From CBDCWQ01 sp965223435 (GTDB lineage Bacteria > Myxococcota > Kuafuiibacteriia > Kuafuiibacteriales > Kuafuiibacteriaceae), in NCBI GenBank assembly GCA_965223435.1, contig CBDCWQ010000021.1, forward strand, positions 124,001 to 188,000: a stretch of DNA of 64,000 nucleotides, written 5' to 3'. Below the pieces are notes generated by a model. The model had not been told where the DNA came from. It saw only the letters and a list, made by a program, of their open reading frames with translations, and did not search any database. Numbering within the stretch: the first letter of the stretch is position 1; every line of letters begins with the position of its first letter. Both the position numbers and the translations under genes were made by a program. Shown piece by piece: positions 36,158 through 45,159 of this stretch.

Positions 36158-37142
36158 GCGAATCGGGATGTTGCTTGTTCTCTGTACAGCGTGTGATACG
36201 GGAGCCAGCCGGCCCACTATTCACCTTTGCCCGAGGGGAGATTCTGCTGAGATTACGAAACACCTCCGAAGAAGTATTCTTCGTCTCGTCTTGCTGGATG
36301 GCCAAGGACAACCTGTCGGCTCTCCCTTCGAGGTTGAGTCCGATCGAATGCGTGAGTTGCTCGACATCGAGGTCCCGAGCAGCGCTACGAGTGCTCGGCT
36401 CACCGCGTGGGATGGTGGCGCTCAAGTCGCCTCAGGACAGGGAGCTCTCACTTCAGACGGGGGGTGTGTATGTTTTTCGACACTGAGCCATTATCCCACT
36501 ACATGTGAGGACGTAAGGTGTCGCTTTGAAGAGAACGAATGCCAGTTCTTTGATACCGATGGCTTTCCGGTCGGGCTTCGCACGCTTAGCTTTGGAGAAA
36601 ATACCGAGGATGACGTTCAGAGCGTGGTACGCGACGTCGTTTTGGCCAAGGACAATCCGGCTCACGTTGGTTCCAATGGGCCGCGGTTGGAGATGGACCC
36701 ACTACACGTTTCGCTGATTCGGTTCGATCTTGGACCTTTCCCTGGCAATGCCATGATCGAGAGTACGCAGCTCATACTCGCGACCTGCAATACCGAGGTA
36801 GTATGTGATAGTCCCACGAGCGTCCGTGTCTACGAGATCCAACAGGCTTGGGACAGCACTGCGACCTGGAGTGAGCGCTCCTCAGGTTCTCCCTGGTTAG
36901 AACCAGGATGTGGAGGTGACTGTCGTGCCGACCTCATTACGATGTTCGCAGGTCCCTTCACGATCAATCAAGTCTACCAGACCGATGTCACTGCATCGGT
37001 CTCTGAGTGGGTTCGAGACTCCACGACCAACCACGGATTTCTTCTCCAGAGCGAACATACCAACGGCATCGACTTCAATTCGAGTGAATCCACGGCCGAC
37101 GGCTTTCGTCCACGGCTAGAAATTCGTTACCGCCTCAATTGA
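36138..37142 (+). CDS. DNRLRE-like domain lipoprotein
   Basis: A 334-residue protein from ATG 36138, overlapping the end of the previous gene by 20 bases. Signal MSKNIFERIGMLLVLCTACDTG gives lipobox LCTAC. An N-terminal beta domain has three Cys near DGGCVCFSTLSHYPTTCEDVRCRFEENECQFF. From about residue 160 the pattern LIRFDLGPFPGNAMIESTQLILA...VRVYEIQQAWDSTATWSERSSGSPW...VTASVSEWVRDSTTNHGFLLQSE...FRPRLEIRY is that of the DNRLRE/CBM96-like fold, a beta-sandwich found in many extracellular carbohydrate-active proteins. No catalytic residues are visible, so binding is more likely than hydrolysis. Together with its TPR partner and the divergent kinase, it may belong to one surface-sensing module, which is inference. 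Confidence 0.75.
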   Translation: MSKNIFERIGMLLVLCTACDTGASRPTIHLCPRGDSAEITKHLRRSILRLVLLDGQGQPVGSPFEVESDRMRELLDIEVPSSATSARLTAWDGGAQVASGQGALTSDGGCVCFSTLSHYPTTCEDVRCRFEENECQFFDTDGFPVGLRTLSFGENTEDDVQSVVRDVVLAKDNPAHVGSNGPRLEMDPLHVSLIRFDLGPFPGNAMIESTQLILATCNTEVVCDSPTSVRVYEIQQAWDSTATWSERSSGSPWLEPGCGGDCRADLITMFAGPFTINQVYQTDVTASVSEWVRDSTTNHGFLLQSEHTNGIDFNSSESTADGFRPRLEIRYRLN

Positions 37143-37559
37143 GTCTCCAAATCCAGGTTTTTCACGCTTCGGAGCCTGTAGTGCTCTCTTGAGGGGGCAT
37201 GGCCCGTTCCTACGCTGAGTCGCCGGGCTGCCTACTTATGGGTGGATGTGGTGATGAACCTCGGGCAAGACACCCTGAGGCAAAAAGTGCTCATTGCTGC
37301 GTGCGCAAAACGCCGGGGCAACCTGAGCATCTTTGCTATTGAGGTTGCTTTTGGCGAGTTGGGACCCATTTTCTCGGTGGGAATGCTAGGAGACCAGAGG
37401 ACCAGTAGGCCGCCCTGGGGCAAAAAGGACTCGTTATATTGATTTGCAGCTCCGGTACCGGGGGAAAAAGTGCCCATCGTCATCTCGGCCGAGAGCGTGA
37501 TCTGTTGCATATGGTCAGTGGCTTGGCACTTGCAATGTTCGGTGCCCAGGAGGCACTTC
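37143..37559. other. Intergenic region with no clear gene
   Basis: About 415 bases lie between the DNRLRE-like lipoprotein and the G8 lipoprotein gene. Short open frames on both strands overlap each other without recognisable protein features. A weak hairpin (37258-37280, CCTC/GAGG stem) is visible. No promoter was convincing. Confidence 0.4.
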
Positions 37560-40500
37560 ATGGTTACCCAGAGACAAATCACACCGATCCTAGACCAACA
37601 CCAAAGACCCCGGACCGCGCCCACCGGAGGGGGGCTGATTCCCGAGCAGCGATCTTCTGCAATCCCACAGCCGGTACCTATAGCCAGGGGGTTGCGCAAG
37701 GGGGCCTTGGGCCTCGTTTTCGGCCTGCTTGGGGCGATTGGGTTAGGTTGTGGCTCAGACGGGTCACAATCGACCAACAGAGAAAATCTAGTGGCTCATC
37801 AGACTCCGCGTTGGCATTGGCCGATGAACGAAGGGTCCGGTTTAACGGTCTCCAATGTGACCAAAACCGGCAACGATGGAAAGCTGGAAAATGGCCCCAA
37901 GTGGCTTGATGACGCAACCTTGAGTCTTGATGGCATAGACGATTACGTGGACGTTGGAAACCTCATCGTCAGCGGTCGGGCCCTGACGATTGCGGCTTGG
38001 TTCAAGGTTGCCGATCTGCAGGGCTGTGCTGCTCGCGAGTGTCGGATCATTTCTAAGGCTAAAGGCGTGCGCTCACAAGAGCACATATTCATGGTCAGTT
38101 TGATCGAGCGTAACGGATCGGCGCGCCTTCGTTTTCGTCTCAAGACTGACGGAATGACTTCAACTTTGGTCTCGTTCTCTGGTGGCATCCCGGCCAATGA
38201 GTGGACCCATGTTGCCGCTGTTTACGACGGTTCTACTATGCGTATTTATAGCGATGGCATCGAAGTTGGTCGAATGGCCAAATCTGGAGATGTCACGAAC
38301 GACGCTGGAGCTGGGTGCTGGATCGGTGGCAACCCGCCCGGCCCGACAGATCGGCCTTGGAATGGCCAAATCAAGGATGTTAGAATCTACGAGCGCTCAC
38401 TCCCCGCCAACGAAATCCAAGGGTTGGTCTCACAGGATAACCAGCCGCCCTTGGCTGTAGCCAGTGCCGATGTGACTTCAGGCGCTGACCCGCTGACCGT
38501 CCGCTTCGATGGGTCGGGTTCTTCTGACCCTGACAGCGCCGTCATCTCATACCGATGGGACTTTGGTGATGGCACAACGAGCGATGAGGTTCGTCCAACC
38601 CACACATTCGCTGGTCACGGGCAGTATTCGGTTCGCCTGACGGTCACAGATGAAGCCAACGCGAGTGCGACCTCGTCGGTTATTACGATCAATGTGACGC
38701 ACGATCATGAGGATGGCGATGATGGTCATGGGGGCTCGGACGGTGGTGACCATGGAGACGGTAGCCATGACCATGGCGATGCACTCCCTCACCAGGACGA
38801 TCTGAACAAACAGGTAGAGCACTTGGCTTTGTTTGAACTGGTCCACCGAGAAGATGCTACGCACATTGCGAGCACCAGTGGAAACTGGAGCGAGTCTGCG
38901 ACCTGGAAAGGGGGCGTGGTCCCGGGAGACAACGCTCGGGTTTGGATTCCAGAAGACATCAACGTGACCTTTGCCCACCAAGACCCGAGTCGCTTTCTCA
39001 GCGTTAGAGTAGATGGAACGCTTCGCTTTGCTCCAGGCCAAGACACGCTGATGCAGGTTGACTCATTGGTTGTAGATGCCAGCGGTTTGCTTGAGGTTGG
39101 TACTCTGGACGCACCGATTCGGGCTGGACGCGTGGCGCGGATCTTGATTACTGATCGGGGACCAATCGATACAGGGTGGGACCCATTGTTGCTTAGTCGA
39201 GGTGTTATCACACACGGAACGGCTTCTTTCGTAGGCGAGAGTAAAACCAGCTTTGTCATTGCGGCTGAAAATCCCCGTGCCGGAGACAACGTCCTCGAAT
39301 TGGACAAGACACCACTAAACTGGAGAGCAGGCGACCGGTTATTGATCCCCGGCGTCCGTAAGCCAACTGCAACTCGGGATGAAGACGAGGTCATCTCGAT
39401 CAAATCCATTCAAGGTACGAGTGTCACGTTGAGTCGCGCGCTGAGTTATGACCATTCCACTGTCCGCGCTGATCTGCAGAAGGTTCCGGTGGCGAATATG
39501 GATCGCAACGTAGTTATCGAATCGGAGAACCGCGCAGAGCCTTCGCGCGCTGGACATGTCATGTTTATGCATTCCAATAAGGCCATGGTGCAGTACGCAC
39601 GCTTCTTTCATATGGGTCGAAACAATAAGAGCATTCCGACCACGGACCCAAGGTTGGACGAGGATGGGAATTTGGTTGCGAGTACGGGAGCAAACGCCCG
39701 CGGTCGCTATGCAGTTCACTTTCATCGATCGGGCGTTAATGGCGTTGCCGTTCTTGTGAAGGGTTGCGTTGTGGAGAATAATCCAGGCTGGGGTTATGTG
39801 AACCATGACAGTCATGTACTCTTTGAGGACAATGTGGCCTACAATACTGCCGGCTCAGGTTTTGTGACTGAGATCGGCAATGAAGTAGGTGCTTTTCTTC
39901 GTAATTTGTCAGTACGTTCAAAAATAACCACAAGAACCATTGAGTTTGGTGGTTCAGATAGAGATGAGAAAAACGGATTCGGGTCTGAAGGACACGGTTT
40001 CTGGATGCAATCGCCAGGTGTGGAGCTGATTGACAACATCGCCTCTGGTCATGGTCAAGAGGCCTTTTTTTTCCACGGTGCCTTCCGAGACCAGGATCGA
40101 ACCCATTACGAGTTCGATATCGATAAGGTGATGATGCCAGGTGTTGTGACCAACAGGGGGGCGATTCGGGGGAGCCTGATTAAAGCACAGAAAGTGCCAC
40201 TGAAGGCTGTGCGTGGTAATCACGCCTTTGGCAGTGGCAAGGGCTATTCGATTCGTTGGCGCCGTCGCCCGGACGCGCCCCTGTCGGGTGCAGGAGGAGA
40301 CCTGATTGAGGACTTTCAGATTTGGAATGTACAGTGGAAGGGCATTTCTATCGGATATTCCTCGGGCATGATCTTTAGGAACGGAGTCATCCTCGGTGAT
40401 ATAGACAATCCCATTCCCTTAAGCTCCTCAGAGCTCAACAATCCTGTTGTTCTCGCCGGTGAAGAAGAGGGTTTGACGGGGCGTGGCATTTCCAGCAATG

Positions 40501-41501
40501 GAAACGTCCACAGTGTCCGGTATGAGAATATTGACATCGAAGGATTTACGATCGGTGTACAAGCCACCAGTGGCAACGATACCGGGCTCAAGAATCTTGT
40601 TTTGAGAAACGTGATTAATCTACGGGTACTCACACCTCAGGACACAGGTGTTTCTAGCGAGAAAACCTATTATGGTCGGACCGTCTATGCCACGGGGATC
40701 GTCAACTTGCCGCTGAGTTCGACTGCGCTAAGGGGAGCGACCCAACACAATGTCTACATGATGAAGCAGCTACAGAGGACAGGCATTGCTGGTGGAGGAA
40801 CCGTAGATCAGGAATTCAAGAATTACACGGCTCCCGACAAGGTGTATTACAATGGCAAGCGTCTATACTACTACGAACAGGCTGCACAGGCGATACCGTT
40901 CCCATCCGATGACCCGCCCTTTGTCTCGCAGCCAAAGCTCAAGGACAAGTTCATCGCTGACTTTACAGCGAAGTATGGTGACTATTTTGACAAGACCAAT
41001 GCGACATTGATGAGTCGATACGGTCGAACCTTAGGCGGTGCGGTAGCTTCGGCAGGTGCGGTTGATGGCGCAAGCCAGGGGATCTTCGGGTTAGTCGAGG
41101 AAAATGTACCTATGCCCGCGCCGAGGACCCCGGAGGAAATGCACGTGGCGGAGCCTGAAGCGGGAAGTGTTCATCGAAGGGGAGCTTCTGTCACGATTGC
41201 TTGGACTTCGACGGGATTCAGTGCCGACACGGTTTGGGAAATTGGCCTGAGTTCAGACGATGGAAAATTCTACAGAATCGGTCTCAGTAGCTACGCCTCT
41301 TCCGGCAGGATGACATTGATCCACCGGGACCCGTCAGATGACATGGGGACCCACGTGTGGTCATTCGAGATGAGTGATTTCGGGCGGATTGCCAAGTACA
41401 ATGCGGGTAGCGTTGCGCCTGGAAAGTATTCGATGACCATTGGTCCTAGGTACCATCCAAACGACCGCGTTGGTTTTATACCTGACATCACTGTGGAGTG
41501 A
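37560..41501 (+). CDS. LamG-PKD-G8-beta-helix lipoprotein (CEMIP/TMEM2-like architecture)
   Basis: A 1313-residue lipoprotein from ATG 37560, chosen for the strong AGGAGG with 6-base spacing (37550-37559). After a long basic leader, LGLVFGLLGAIGLGC gives a lipobox. Domains in order (numbered from this start): LamG (about 85-255; DGIDDYVDVGNLIVSGRALTIAAWFK, WNGQIKDVRIYERSL), PKD (about 300-380; DPLTVRFDGSGSSDPDS, YRWDFGDGTTSDE, HTFAGHGQYSVRLTVTDE), a His/Asp/Gly-rich linker (about 380-415), a G8 domain (about 425-530; SGNWSESATWKGGVVPGDNARVWIPEDINVTF), then a right-handed beta-helix (NVVIES, YAVHFHRSG, VVENNPGWGYVNHDSHVLFEDNVAYNTAGSGFVTEIG). The C-terminus is another beta domain. G8 followed by a beta-helix is the CEMIP/TMEM2 hyaluronidase-type arrangement. 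Binding or degradation of a host or prey glycosaminoglycan is a reasonable guess. Confidence 0.82.
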   Translation: MVTQRQITPILDQHQRPRTAPTGGGLIPEQRSSAIPQPVPIARGLRKGALGLVFGLLGAIGLGCGSDGSQSTNRENLVAHQTPRWHWPMNEGSGLTVSNVTKTGNDGKLENGPKWLDDATLSLDGIDDYVDVGNLIVSGRALTIAAWFKVADLQGCAARECRIISKAKGVRSQEHIFMVSLIERNGSARLRFRLKTDGMTSTLVSFSGGIPANEWTHVAAVYDGSTMRIYSDGIEVGRMAKSGDVTNDAGAGCWIGGNPPGPTDRPWNGQIKDVRIYERSLPANEIQGLVSQDNQPPLAVASADVTSGADPLTVRFDGSGSSDPDSAVISYRWDFGDGTTSDEVRPTHTFAGHGQYSVRLTVTDEANASATSSVITINVTHDHEDGDDGHGGSDGGDHGDGSHDHGDALPHQDDLNKQVEHLALFELVHREDATHIASTSGNWSESATWKGGVVPGDNARVWIPEDINVTFAHQDPSRFLSVRVDGTLRFAPGQDTLMQVDSLVVDASGLLEVGTLDAPIRAGRVARILITDRGPIDTGWDPLLLSRGVITHGTASFVGESKTSFVIAAENPRAGDNVLELDKTPLNWRAGDRLLIPGVRKPTATRDEDEVISIKSIQGTSVTLSRALSYDHSTVRADLQKVPVANMDRNVVIESENRAEPSRAGHVMFMHSNKAMVQYARFFHMGRNNKSIPTTDPRLDEDGNLVASTGANARGRYAVHFHRSGVNGVAVLVKGCVVENNPGWGYVNHDSHVLFEDNVAYNTAGSGFVTEIGNEVGAFLRNLSVRSKITTRTIEFGGSDRDEKNGFGSEGHGFWMQSPGVELIDNIASGHGQEAFFFHGAFRDQDRTHYEFDIDKVMMPGVVTNRGAIRGSLIKAQKVPLKAVRGNHAFGSGKGYSIRWRRRPDAPLSGAGGDLIEDFQIWNVQWKGISIGYSSGMIFRNGVILGDIDNPIPLSSSELNNPVVLAGEEEGLTGRGISSNGNVHSVRYENIDIEGFTIGVQATSGNDTGLKNLVLRNVINLRVLTPQDTGVSSEKTYYGRTVYATGIVNLPLSSTALRGATQHNVYMMKQLQRTGIAGGGTVDQEFKNYTAPDKVYYNGKRLYYYEQAAQAIPFPSDDPPFVSQPKLKDKFIADFTAKYGDYFDKTNATLMSRYGRTLGGAVASAGAVDGASQGIFGLVEENVPMPAPRTPEEMHVAEPEAGSVHRRGASVTIAWTSTGFSADTVWEIGLSSDDGKFYRIGLSSYASSGRMTLIHRDPSDDMGTHVWSFEMSDFGRIAKYNAGSVAPGKYSMTIGPRYHPNDRVGFIPDITVE

Positions 41502-41516
41502 CCCGAAATCGTGGGA

Positions 41517-42065
41517 CTATTTTACGCGGGCGATCCCAGTAACAGAAATTGCGATCTGGTGCCGTTTGTTGCTTGAGGTATCCACAAGCACCAGGTCTGG
41601 AATCCCTCCAGCATTGGTAACCGTGCCCTGCTGCCCAAAACGCACCAAGGAGTTTACAACTCCCGAAGGAAACGAAAGGTGCTCCTTGGGACTCGTGCTT
41701 GTCGGACCCCAATCGATGATGTCTACGGCGGACTCATTTCCGTTTGTGACCCGATCGCTATCGACAAAAACACGGTAGCTTTGAGGCCCAGTCACTTCGA
41801 GTCCGGCGTTAATTGCTGGCAAAGGGTTGCCAAGGGCATCCTGCGGCCACGACGCATCGGTTGTGTCGCTCCTCCCGGATGTTGCCAGCTGTCGCGCCTT
41901 TGCCAAGTGTGCGATTAGGCGCCGCGTCAAAGTCCGGCCATCGGTTGTACGTTTCCACGACGTCCACTGGATGACCGCCAAGCTTCCTAGAATCGAAAAC
42001 ACAGCGACGACGATCATGATTTCCAATAGCGAAAAGCCGCGTCGATTGGGTGGGTTTGTTGCCAT
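41517..42065 (-). CDS. Type IV pilin-like protein, FimT/GspH family
   Basis: A 182-residue minor pilin or pseudopilin. The N-terminus NRRGFSLLEIMIVVAVFSILGSLAVIQW is a type III (prepilin peptidase) signal: Arg-Arg-Gly, cleavage before Phe, Glu at +5, long hydrophobic helix. The rest is FimT/GspH-like (RTLTRRLIAHLAKARQLATSG, then a beta domain ending in a conserved-looking HQIAISVTGIARVK). It is transcribed divergently from the pilW-like gene, about 290 bases away, and tail-to-tail with the G8 lipoprotein. Other minor pilins are all on the plus strand, so this member has its own promoter. It probably joins PilW, PilX and PilV in a pilus-tip priming complex, by analogy with known type IV pilus systems. 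Confidence 0.88.
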   Translation of the reverse strand: MATNPPNRRGFSLLEIMIVVAVFSILGSLAVIQWTSWKRTTDGRTLTRRLIAHLAKARQLATSGRSDTTDASWPQDALGNPLPAINAGLEVTGPQSYRVFVDSDRVTNGNESAVDIIDWGPTSTSPKEHLSFPSGVVNSLVRFGQQGTVTNAGGIPDLVLVDTSSNKRHQIAISVTGIARVK

Positions 42066-42360
42066 CACTGATAGCCGAGTATATCGAGGTTGATAGAAAG
42101 CCGGTAGCCCTCACACCTAGGAGTCTGCACTAAAGCTAGCAGAGAGGCTGTTTTCGCCATACCGAAACCGAACAGTCACACCGACACTCAACCGACTGCG
42201 TCTACCACCGCACACTCATGCGACTCACACGAAACAAGGGTCTGGGTGCGTAGTTCTCGCGTATTTTATAACGAAGTACTACTCGAATTTTTTTTGGCGA
42301 GACGCACCCCATTTGCGGTAGCTTTAGAATTAGGCAGGAGTGAGTTAGATTCAAAAGTTG
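42066..42360. promoter_or_regulatory. Divergent promoter region of minor-pilin genes
   Basis: The AT-rich intergenic region between the FimT-like gene and the PilW-like gene must supply promoters for both directions. A TATTTTATAAC stretch at about 42264-42274 could be a -10 element for the plus strand. No sigma54 GG-N10-GC match was found by eye. This is only a location-based assignment. Confidence 0.35.
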
Positions 42361-43467
42361 ATGAGTTCAGCAATGGCAAAAGGGAGTCTCAGGAGTTCCG
42401 CGGCACGACGCGGGGCGACTCTAATTGAGCTCATGGTTGGCGTTGTCATTGCCGCGGTTGTCACCGGAGCCGCCTTTGTATTTGCAAGTCACCAAACCCG
42501 TCACCTTGGCCTATCATCGATGGAACTCGATAAAGACCAAGTAGGCCGAATAGCGCTTGGGATGATCGCCAGGGACCTTCGACACTCGGGTCTCGGTGTG
42601 GGATACATGGAGGACGGAACCTTTTCCGGAATTCTTCTTGGGAACTTCACAGTCCGAGGGGGTGCTGCTTTTGACGCAGACGACCAAGACATCAATCTCG
42701 AATACGGACTCAACACATCGGGACTAACAGGAACCTACACCACCGAAACCGACGACCTTGGGGTTCGATATGCGATAGGGGAGTATCGTACCATCGCCAA
42801 CTTCGGGCCAGGGTCTGGGCAAGCCTGTGCGGGTTCCGGCATTGTCCCCGGAGATGCCGCCCTACTCATTGCCAACAATGGGGTGAACACACAGGCGGTG
42901 ATCATCAATAGCCTCACGCCGGCGACGTGCTCCAAAGGCATATGCCTGGGGGGATGCGAGTCATTCACTTGGACCGGAGACCCGACCTACCGAAGCAGTC
43001 CCGCGGCCGCGAGCGTTTCATACCTGGAGGGAGAAATTGCGGGTTCGTTTCGCGAAGTCGTCTGGTTTGTGAACGTCGAAAATGGCAGAGGGACCTTGAG
43101 GCGTGCCGAAATCTCGCCCAACAGCCAGTGTGCGTTTCGAGATGCAAATTGCGGCGATGTGGTCACGGACTCCGCGGAGTTTCTTCATTTCGCAGTTTGG
43201 CAGTGGGACAGCGCGGCCAACGCATGGGAAAACAGAACGCCATTCCAAACCATCCCGGACCGTCGCCGCATACGAGTCGATGTCGAACTTGTCTTGCGCG
43301 CACGTACGTCGGAGTCGGGGGTTAAAATGCCGATCCAATCGGCACTGGCGGGAGGGGAGTGCGCACCAAACCCGTGCGGAAGCCGAGATGGCATTTCGCG
43401 AAGGGCTTATCGCACATCTGTAGAAATTCGAAACGCCGGTCGTTCATTGATGACCAGCAGAGACTGA
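42361..43467 (+). CDS. pilW: Type IV pilus minor pilin PilW-like
   Basis: A 368-residue minor pilin. SAARRGATLIELMVGVVIAAVVTGAAFVFASHQTR is a prepilin signal with Gly, cleavage, and Glu at +5, followed by the hydrophobic helix. The large C-terminal part, with several Cys (GICLGGCESF, ISPNSQCAFRDANCGDVVTD), has the size and layout of PilW. ATG 42361 follows TTG 42358; AGGAG upstream is about 17 bases away, so ATG 42373 (MAKGSLRSS) is also possible. It starts a plus-strand series pilW, pilX, pilV with very short or overlapping junctions, an operon. Confidence 0.85.
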   Translation: MSSAMAKGSLRSSAARRGATLIELMVGVVIAAVVTGAAFVFASHQTRHLGLSSMELDKDQVGRIALGMIARDLRHSGLGVGYMEDGTFSGILLGNFTVRGGAAFDADDQDINLEYGLNTSGLTGTYTTETDDLGVRYAIGEYRTIANFGPGSGQACAGSGIVPGDAALLIANNGVNTQAVIINSLTPATCSKGICLGGCESFTWTGDPTYRSSPAAASVSYLEGEIAGSFREVVWFVNVENGRGTLRRAEISPNSQCAFRDANCGDVVTDSAEFLHFAVWQWDSAANAWENRTPFQTIPDRRRIRVDVELVLRARTSESGVKMPIQSALAGGECAPNPCGSRDGISRRAYRTSVEIRNAGRSLMTSRD

Positions 43468-43476
43468 GGAGACCAC

Positions 43477-44001
43477 TTGAATCGACAAAAAATAAGGAGG
43501 CATCACCAGCAAAAGGGATTTACGATGCTTATGGTTCTCCTGGTTCTGACAATGATGGGCATTATCGCCTATGCCGCACTCGATGGAACGACCATGGAAA
43601 TGCGAATTATTGGGATGGTGCGCCATTCTGCGCAAGCAGAACAGGTGGCGGATGGAGCACTCATGGAAGTCATCAATGACAACAATTTCGATGACTACGC
43701 TCCTTCTTTCAACGACAGTACGCTAAAAAAAGTATACACACCAAGCACTGACAGCTCCTATGCGAGCTCCTCTTACTTAAGTACCGGATACTCGCAGCAA
43801 TCCTACACCGCGACCATAGAGTTGATACGCTCCGCTCCGGTTTTCGAGACTTCCACGCAACTTTTCAGAGCCTTTGTGTACGAGGTGTCGGCTCGAGGTG
43901 ACGTAGAGTCAGGCAAGGCCACACGCGCGGTCAAGGCTGAAACATTCAAAGAGTTTGCATTTCCGACGGGAACCGTGTTGCCCAGGCGGCACGCAAGATA
44001 G
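43477..44001 (+). CDS. pilX: Type IV pilus minor pilin PilX-like
   Basis: A 174-residue protein starting at TTG 43477 with GAGGAGA about 6 bases upstream; the leader is short and the RBS overlaps the end of pilW. QQKGFTMLMVLLVLTMMGIIAYAALDGTTMEMRIIGMVRHSAQAEQVADGALME is close to the PilX N-terminal pattern (hydrophobic helix, then a Thr-Thr-Met-Glu-x-Arg motif and AQAEQVADGAL). Unlike most prepilins there is Met, not Glu, at +5 after the cleavage Gly-Phe. A beta-rich tail follows. It lies between pilW and pilV in the same operon. Confidence 0.8.
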   Translation: MNRQKIRRHHQQKGFTMLMVLLVLTMMGIIAYAALDGTTMEMRIIGMVRHSAQAEQVADGALMEVINDNNFDDYAPSFNDSTLKKVYTPSTDSSYASSSYLSTGYSQQSYTATIELIRSAPVFETSTQLFRAFVYEVSARGDVESGKATRAVKAETFKEFAFPTGTVLPRRHAR

Positions 44002-44014
44002 GAGGGCTGTACAC

Positions 44015-44548
44015 ATTCGAATTCTATACAGAGAATTGAAACGCGTTCGCCGCGCCGCAGCCCAAAGCCGCGGGTTTTCGGTGATCGATGCCCTCGTTGC
44101 GGTTGCTGTTCTTGGCATTGGGATGACGGCGGGGATTCGCTTATTCACTGTCAACAAGCAAGCCACCAAGTGGTCTCGATCCAGGGTTGAGGCAAGAGCA
44201 ATTCTAGACCAGCGCCTCGAGCTTTTATCCGCCCAGCCAGTCGATCAATTGCCTGCCTGCGCCGGCCCTATCGGCTGCCGCGCTTCCGAGACGGCACTCA
44301 GGGTATCGTTGCCTCCAGCCGGCCCATTTCAATGCACCCAGACCGTGGACCAGATGAACTTCCCGGACCCCAACGTCCCATCGTTGGATGGAGAGTACCG
44401 CATCGATACCGTAGTCCAGGCCCACCCAGATGCCACACGCCAGAAATTGGGAGCCCAAATCATCGCCGTAAGCGTCTGCTGGATCGACGACGGCGGCCAG
44501 GCGCAGGAGGTCCGTGCCGAACGAATGCTCCTGCCAGAGGGGGGCTAG
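44015..44548 (+). CDS. pilV: Type IV pilus minor pilin PilV-like (probable rare ATT start)
   Basis: About 177 residues. The prepilin segment AQSRGFSVIDALVAVAVLGIGMTAGIRLF has Gly-Phe cleavage but Asp rather than Glu at +5. The rest contains four to six Cys and the PilV-like profile. The only strong ribosome-binding site, AGGAGGG at 44000-44006 (overlapping the pilX stop), is 8 bases before an in-frame ATT at 44015; the first usual start, TTG 44036, has a weaker GAG upstream. No ATG lies between. The longer frame to 43955 overlaps pilX and lacks a site. Thus an ATT start, or TTG, is implied, and the protein length changes by only 7 residues. Confidence 0.75.
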   Translation: MRILYRELKRVRRAAAQSRGFSVIDALVAVAVLGIGMTAGIRLFTVNKQATKWSRSRVEARAILDQRLELLSAQPVDQLPACAGPIGCRASETALRVSLPPAGPFQCTQTVDQMNFPDPNVPSLDGEYRIDTVVQAHPDATRQKLGAQIIAVSVCWIDDGGQAQEVRAERMLLPEGG

Positions 44549-44658
44549 GTCGATGACGACGACGCCTCACAAAGAGAATATGCCAACAAGAGTCGAACAG
44601 AGCCGACGACATCACCCACATTTCGAATTGTCTTGTAGCCTGAAGTAGGAGAACCGAT

Positions 44659-45159
44659 ATGGCCGCATCAGAAACAGTATCCTCGACGGAAGTGAAGCCG
44701 CCCAAAAGGAGCTGGAAAAACGTCCTGATTGCCCCGAAGTTTCAGCTCAAATTTGTGGCATGGTTCAGCCTTCACGGAGTCGTGCTGGGTATCTTTTACA
44801 ACCTCTTTGTAGGCGCTTTCATCCGAAAGTCATTCGGCTTGATCCTGGAACAGAGCCCTTTTGCTCCCAGCCAGAGGCAGGAAGTACTCGTGAGCTTGGA
44901 TGCCCTGATGCTCAAAGTCTTGCTGGTATCTGGATTGTTTGTGTTGTTCTCTGCTGTTGCCGGCTTGATGTTTTCTCATCGCACATCGGGCCCGCTCTAT
45001 AATCTTAAACGAGCATTCAGGCGTATCAAGAACGGCGACAAGGGCGTACGCTGTCAGTTTAGAACCCACGACGAACTGCAGGACGTGTCAACCGAATTCA
45101 ACGAAATGATGGAATCTCTGGAACAACGAGCCGAAAGCAATGCGCGCAACTCATCTTGA
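44659..45159 (+). CDS. Two-helix membrane protein with HAMP domain
   Basis: A 166-residue membrane protein starting at ATG 44659 with TAGGAGA upstream. Two hydrophobic helices (FQLKFVAWFSLHGVVLGIFYNLFVGAFI and LMLKVLLVSGLFVLFSAVAGLMFS) flank a roughly 35-residue periplasmic loop. A HAMP domain follows (RTSGPLYNLKRAFRRIKNGDKGVRCQFRTHDELQDVSTEFNEMMESLEQR). There is no kinase, cyclase or methyl-acceptor module after HAMP, so it ends as a sensor stub that may pair with another protein. It sits in the pilus cluster between pilV and pilY1 in the same direction, which suggests that it senses or modulates pilus function; that is inference. Confidence 0.75.
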   Translation: MAASETVSSTEVKPPKRSWKNVLIAPKFQLKFVAWFSLHGVVLGIFYNLFVGAFIRKSFGLILEQSPFAPSQRQEVLVSLDALMLKVLLVSGLFVLFSAVAGLMFSHRTSGPLYNLKRAFRRIKNGDKGVRCQFRTHDELQDVSTEFNEMMESLEQRAESNARNSS

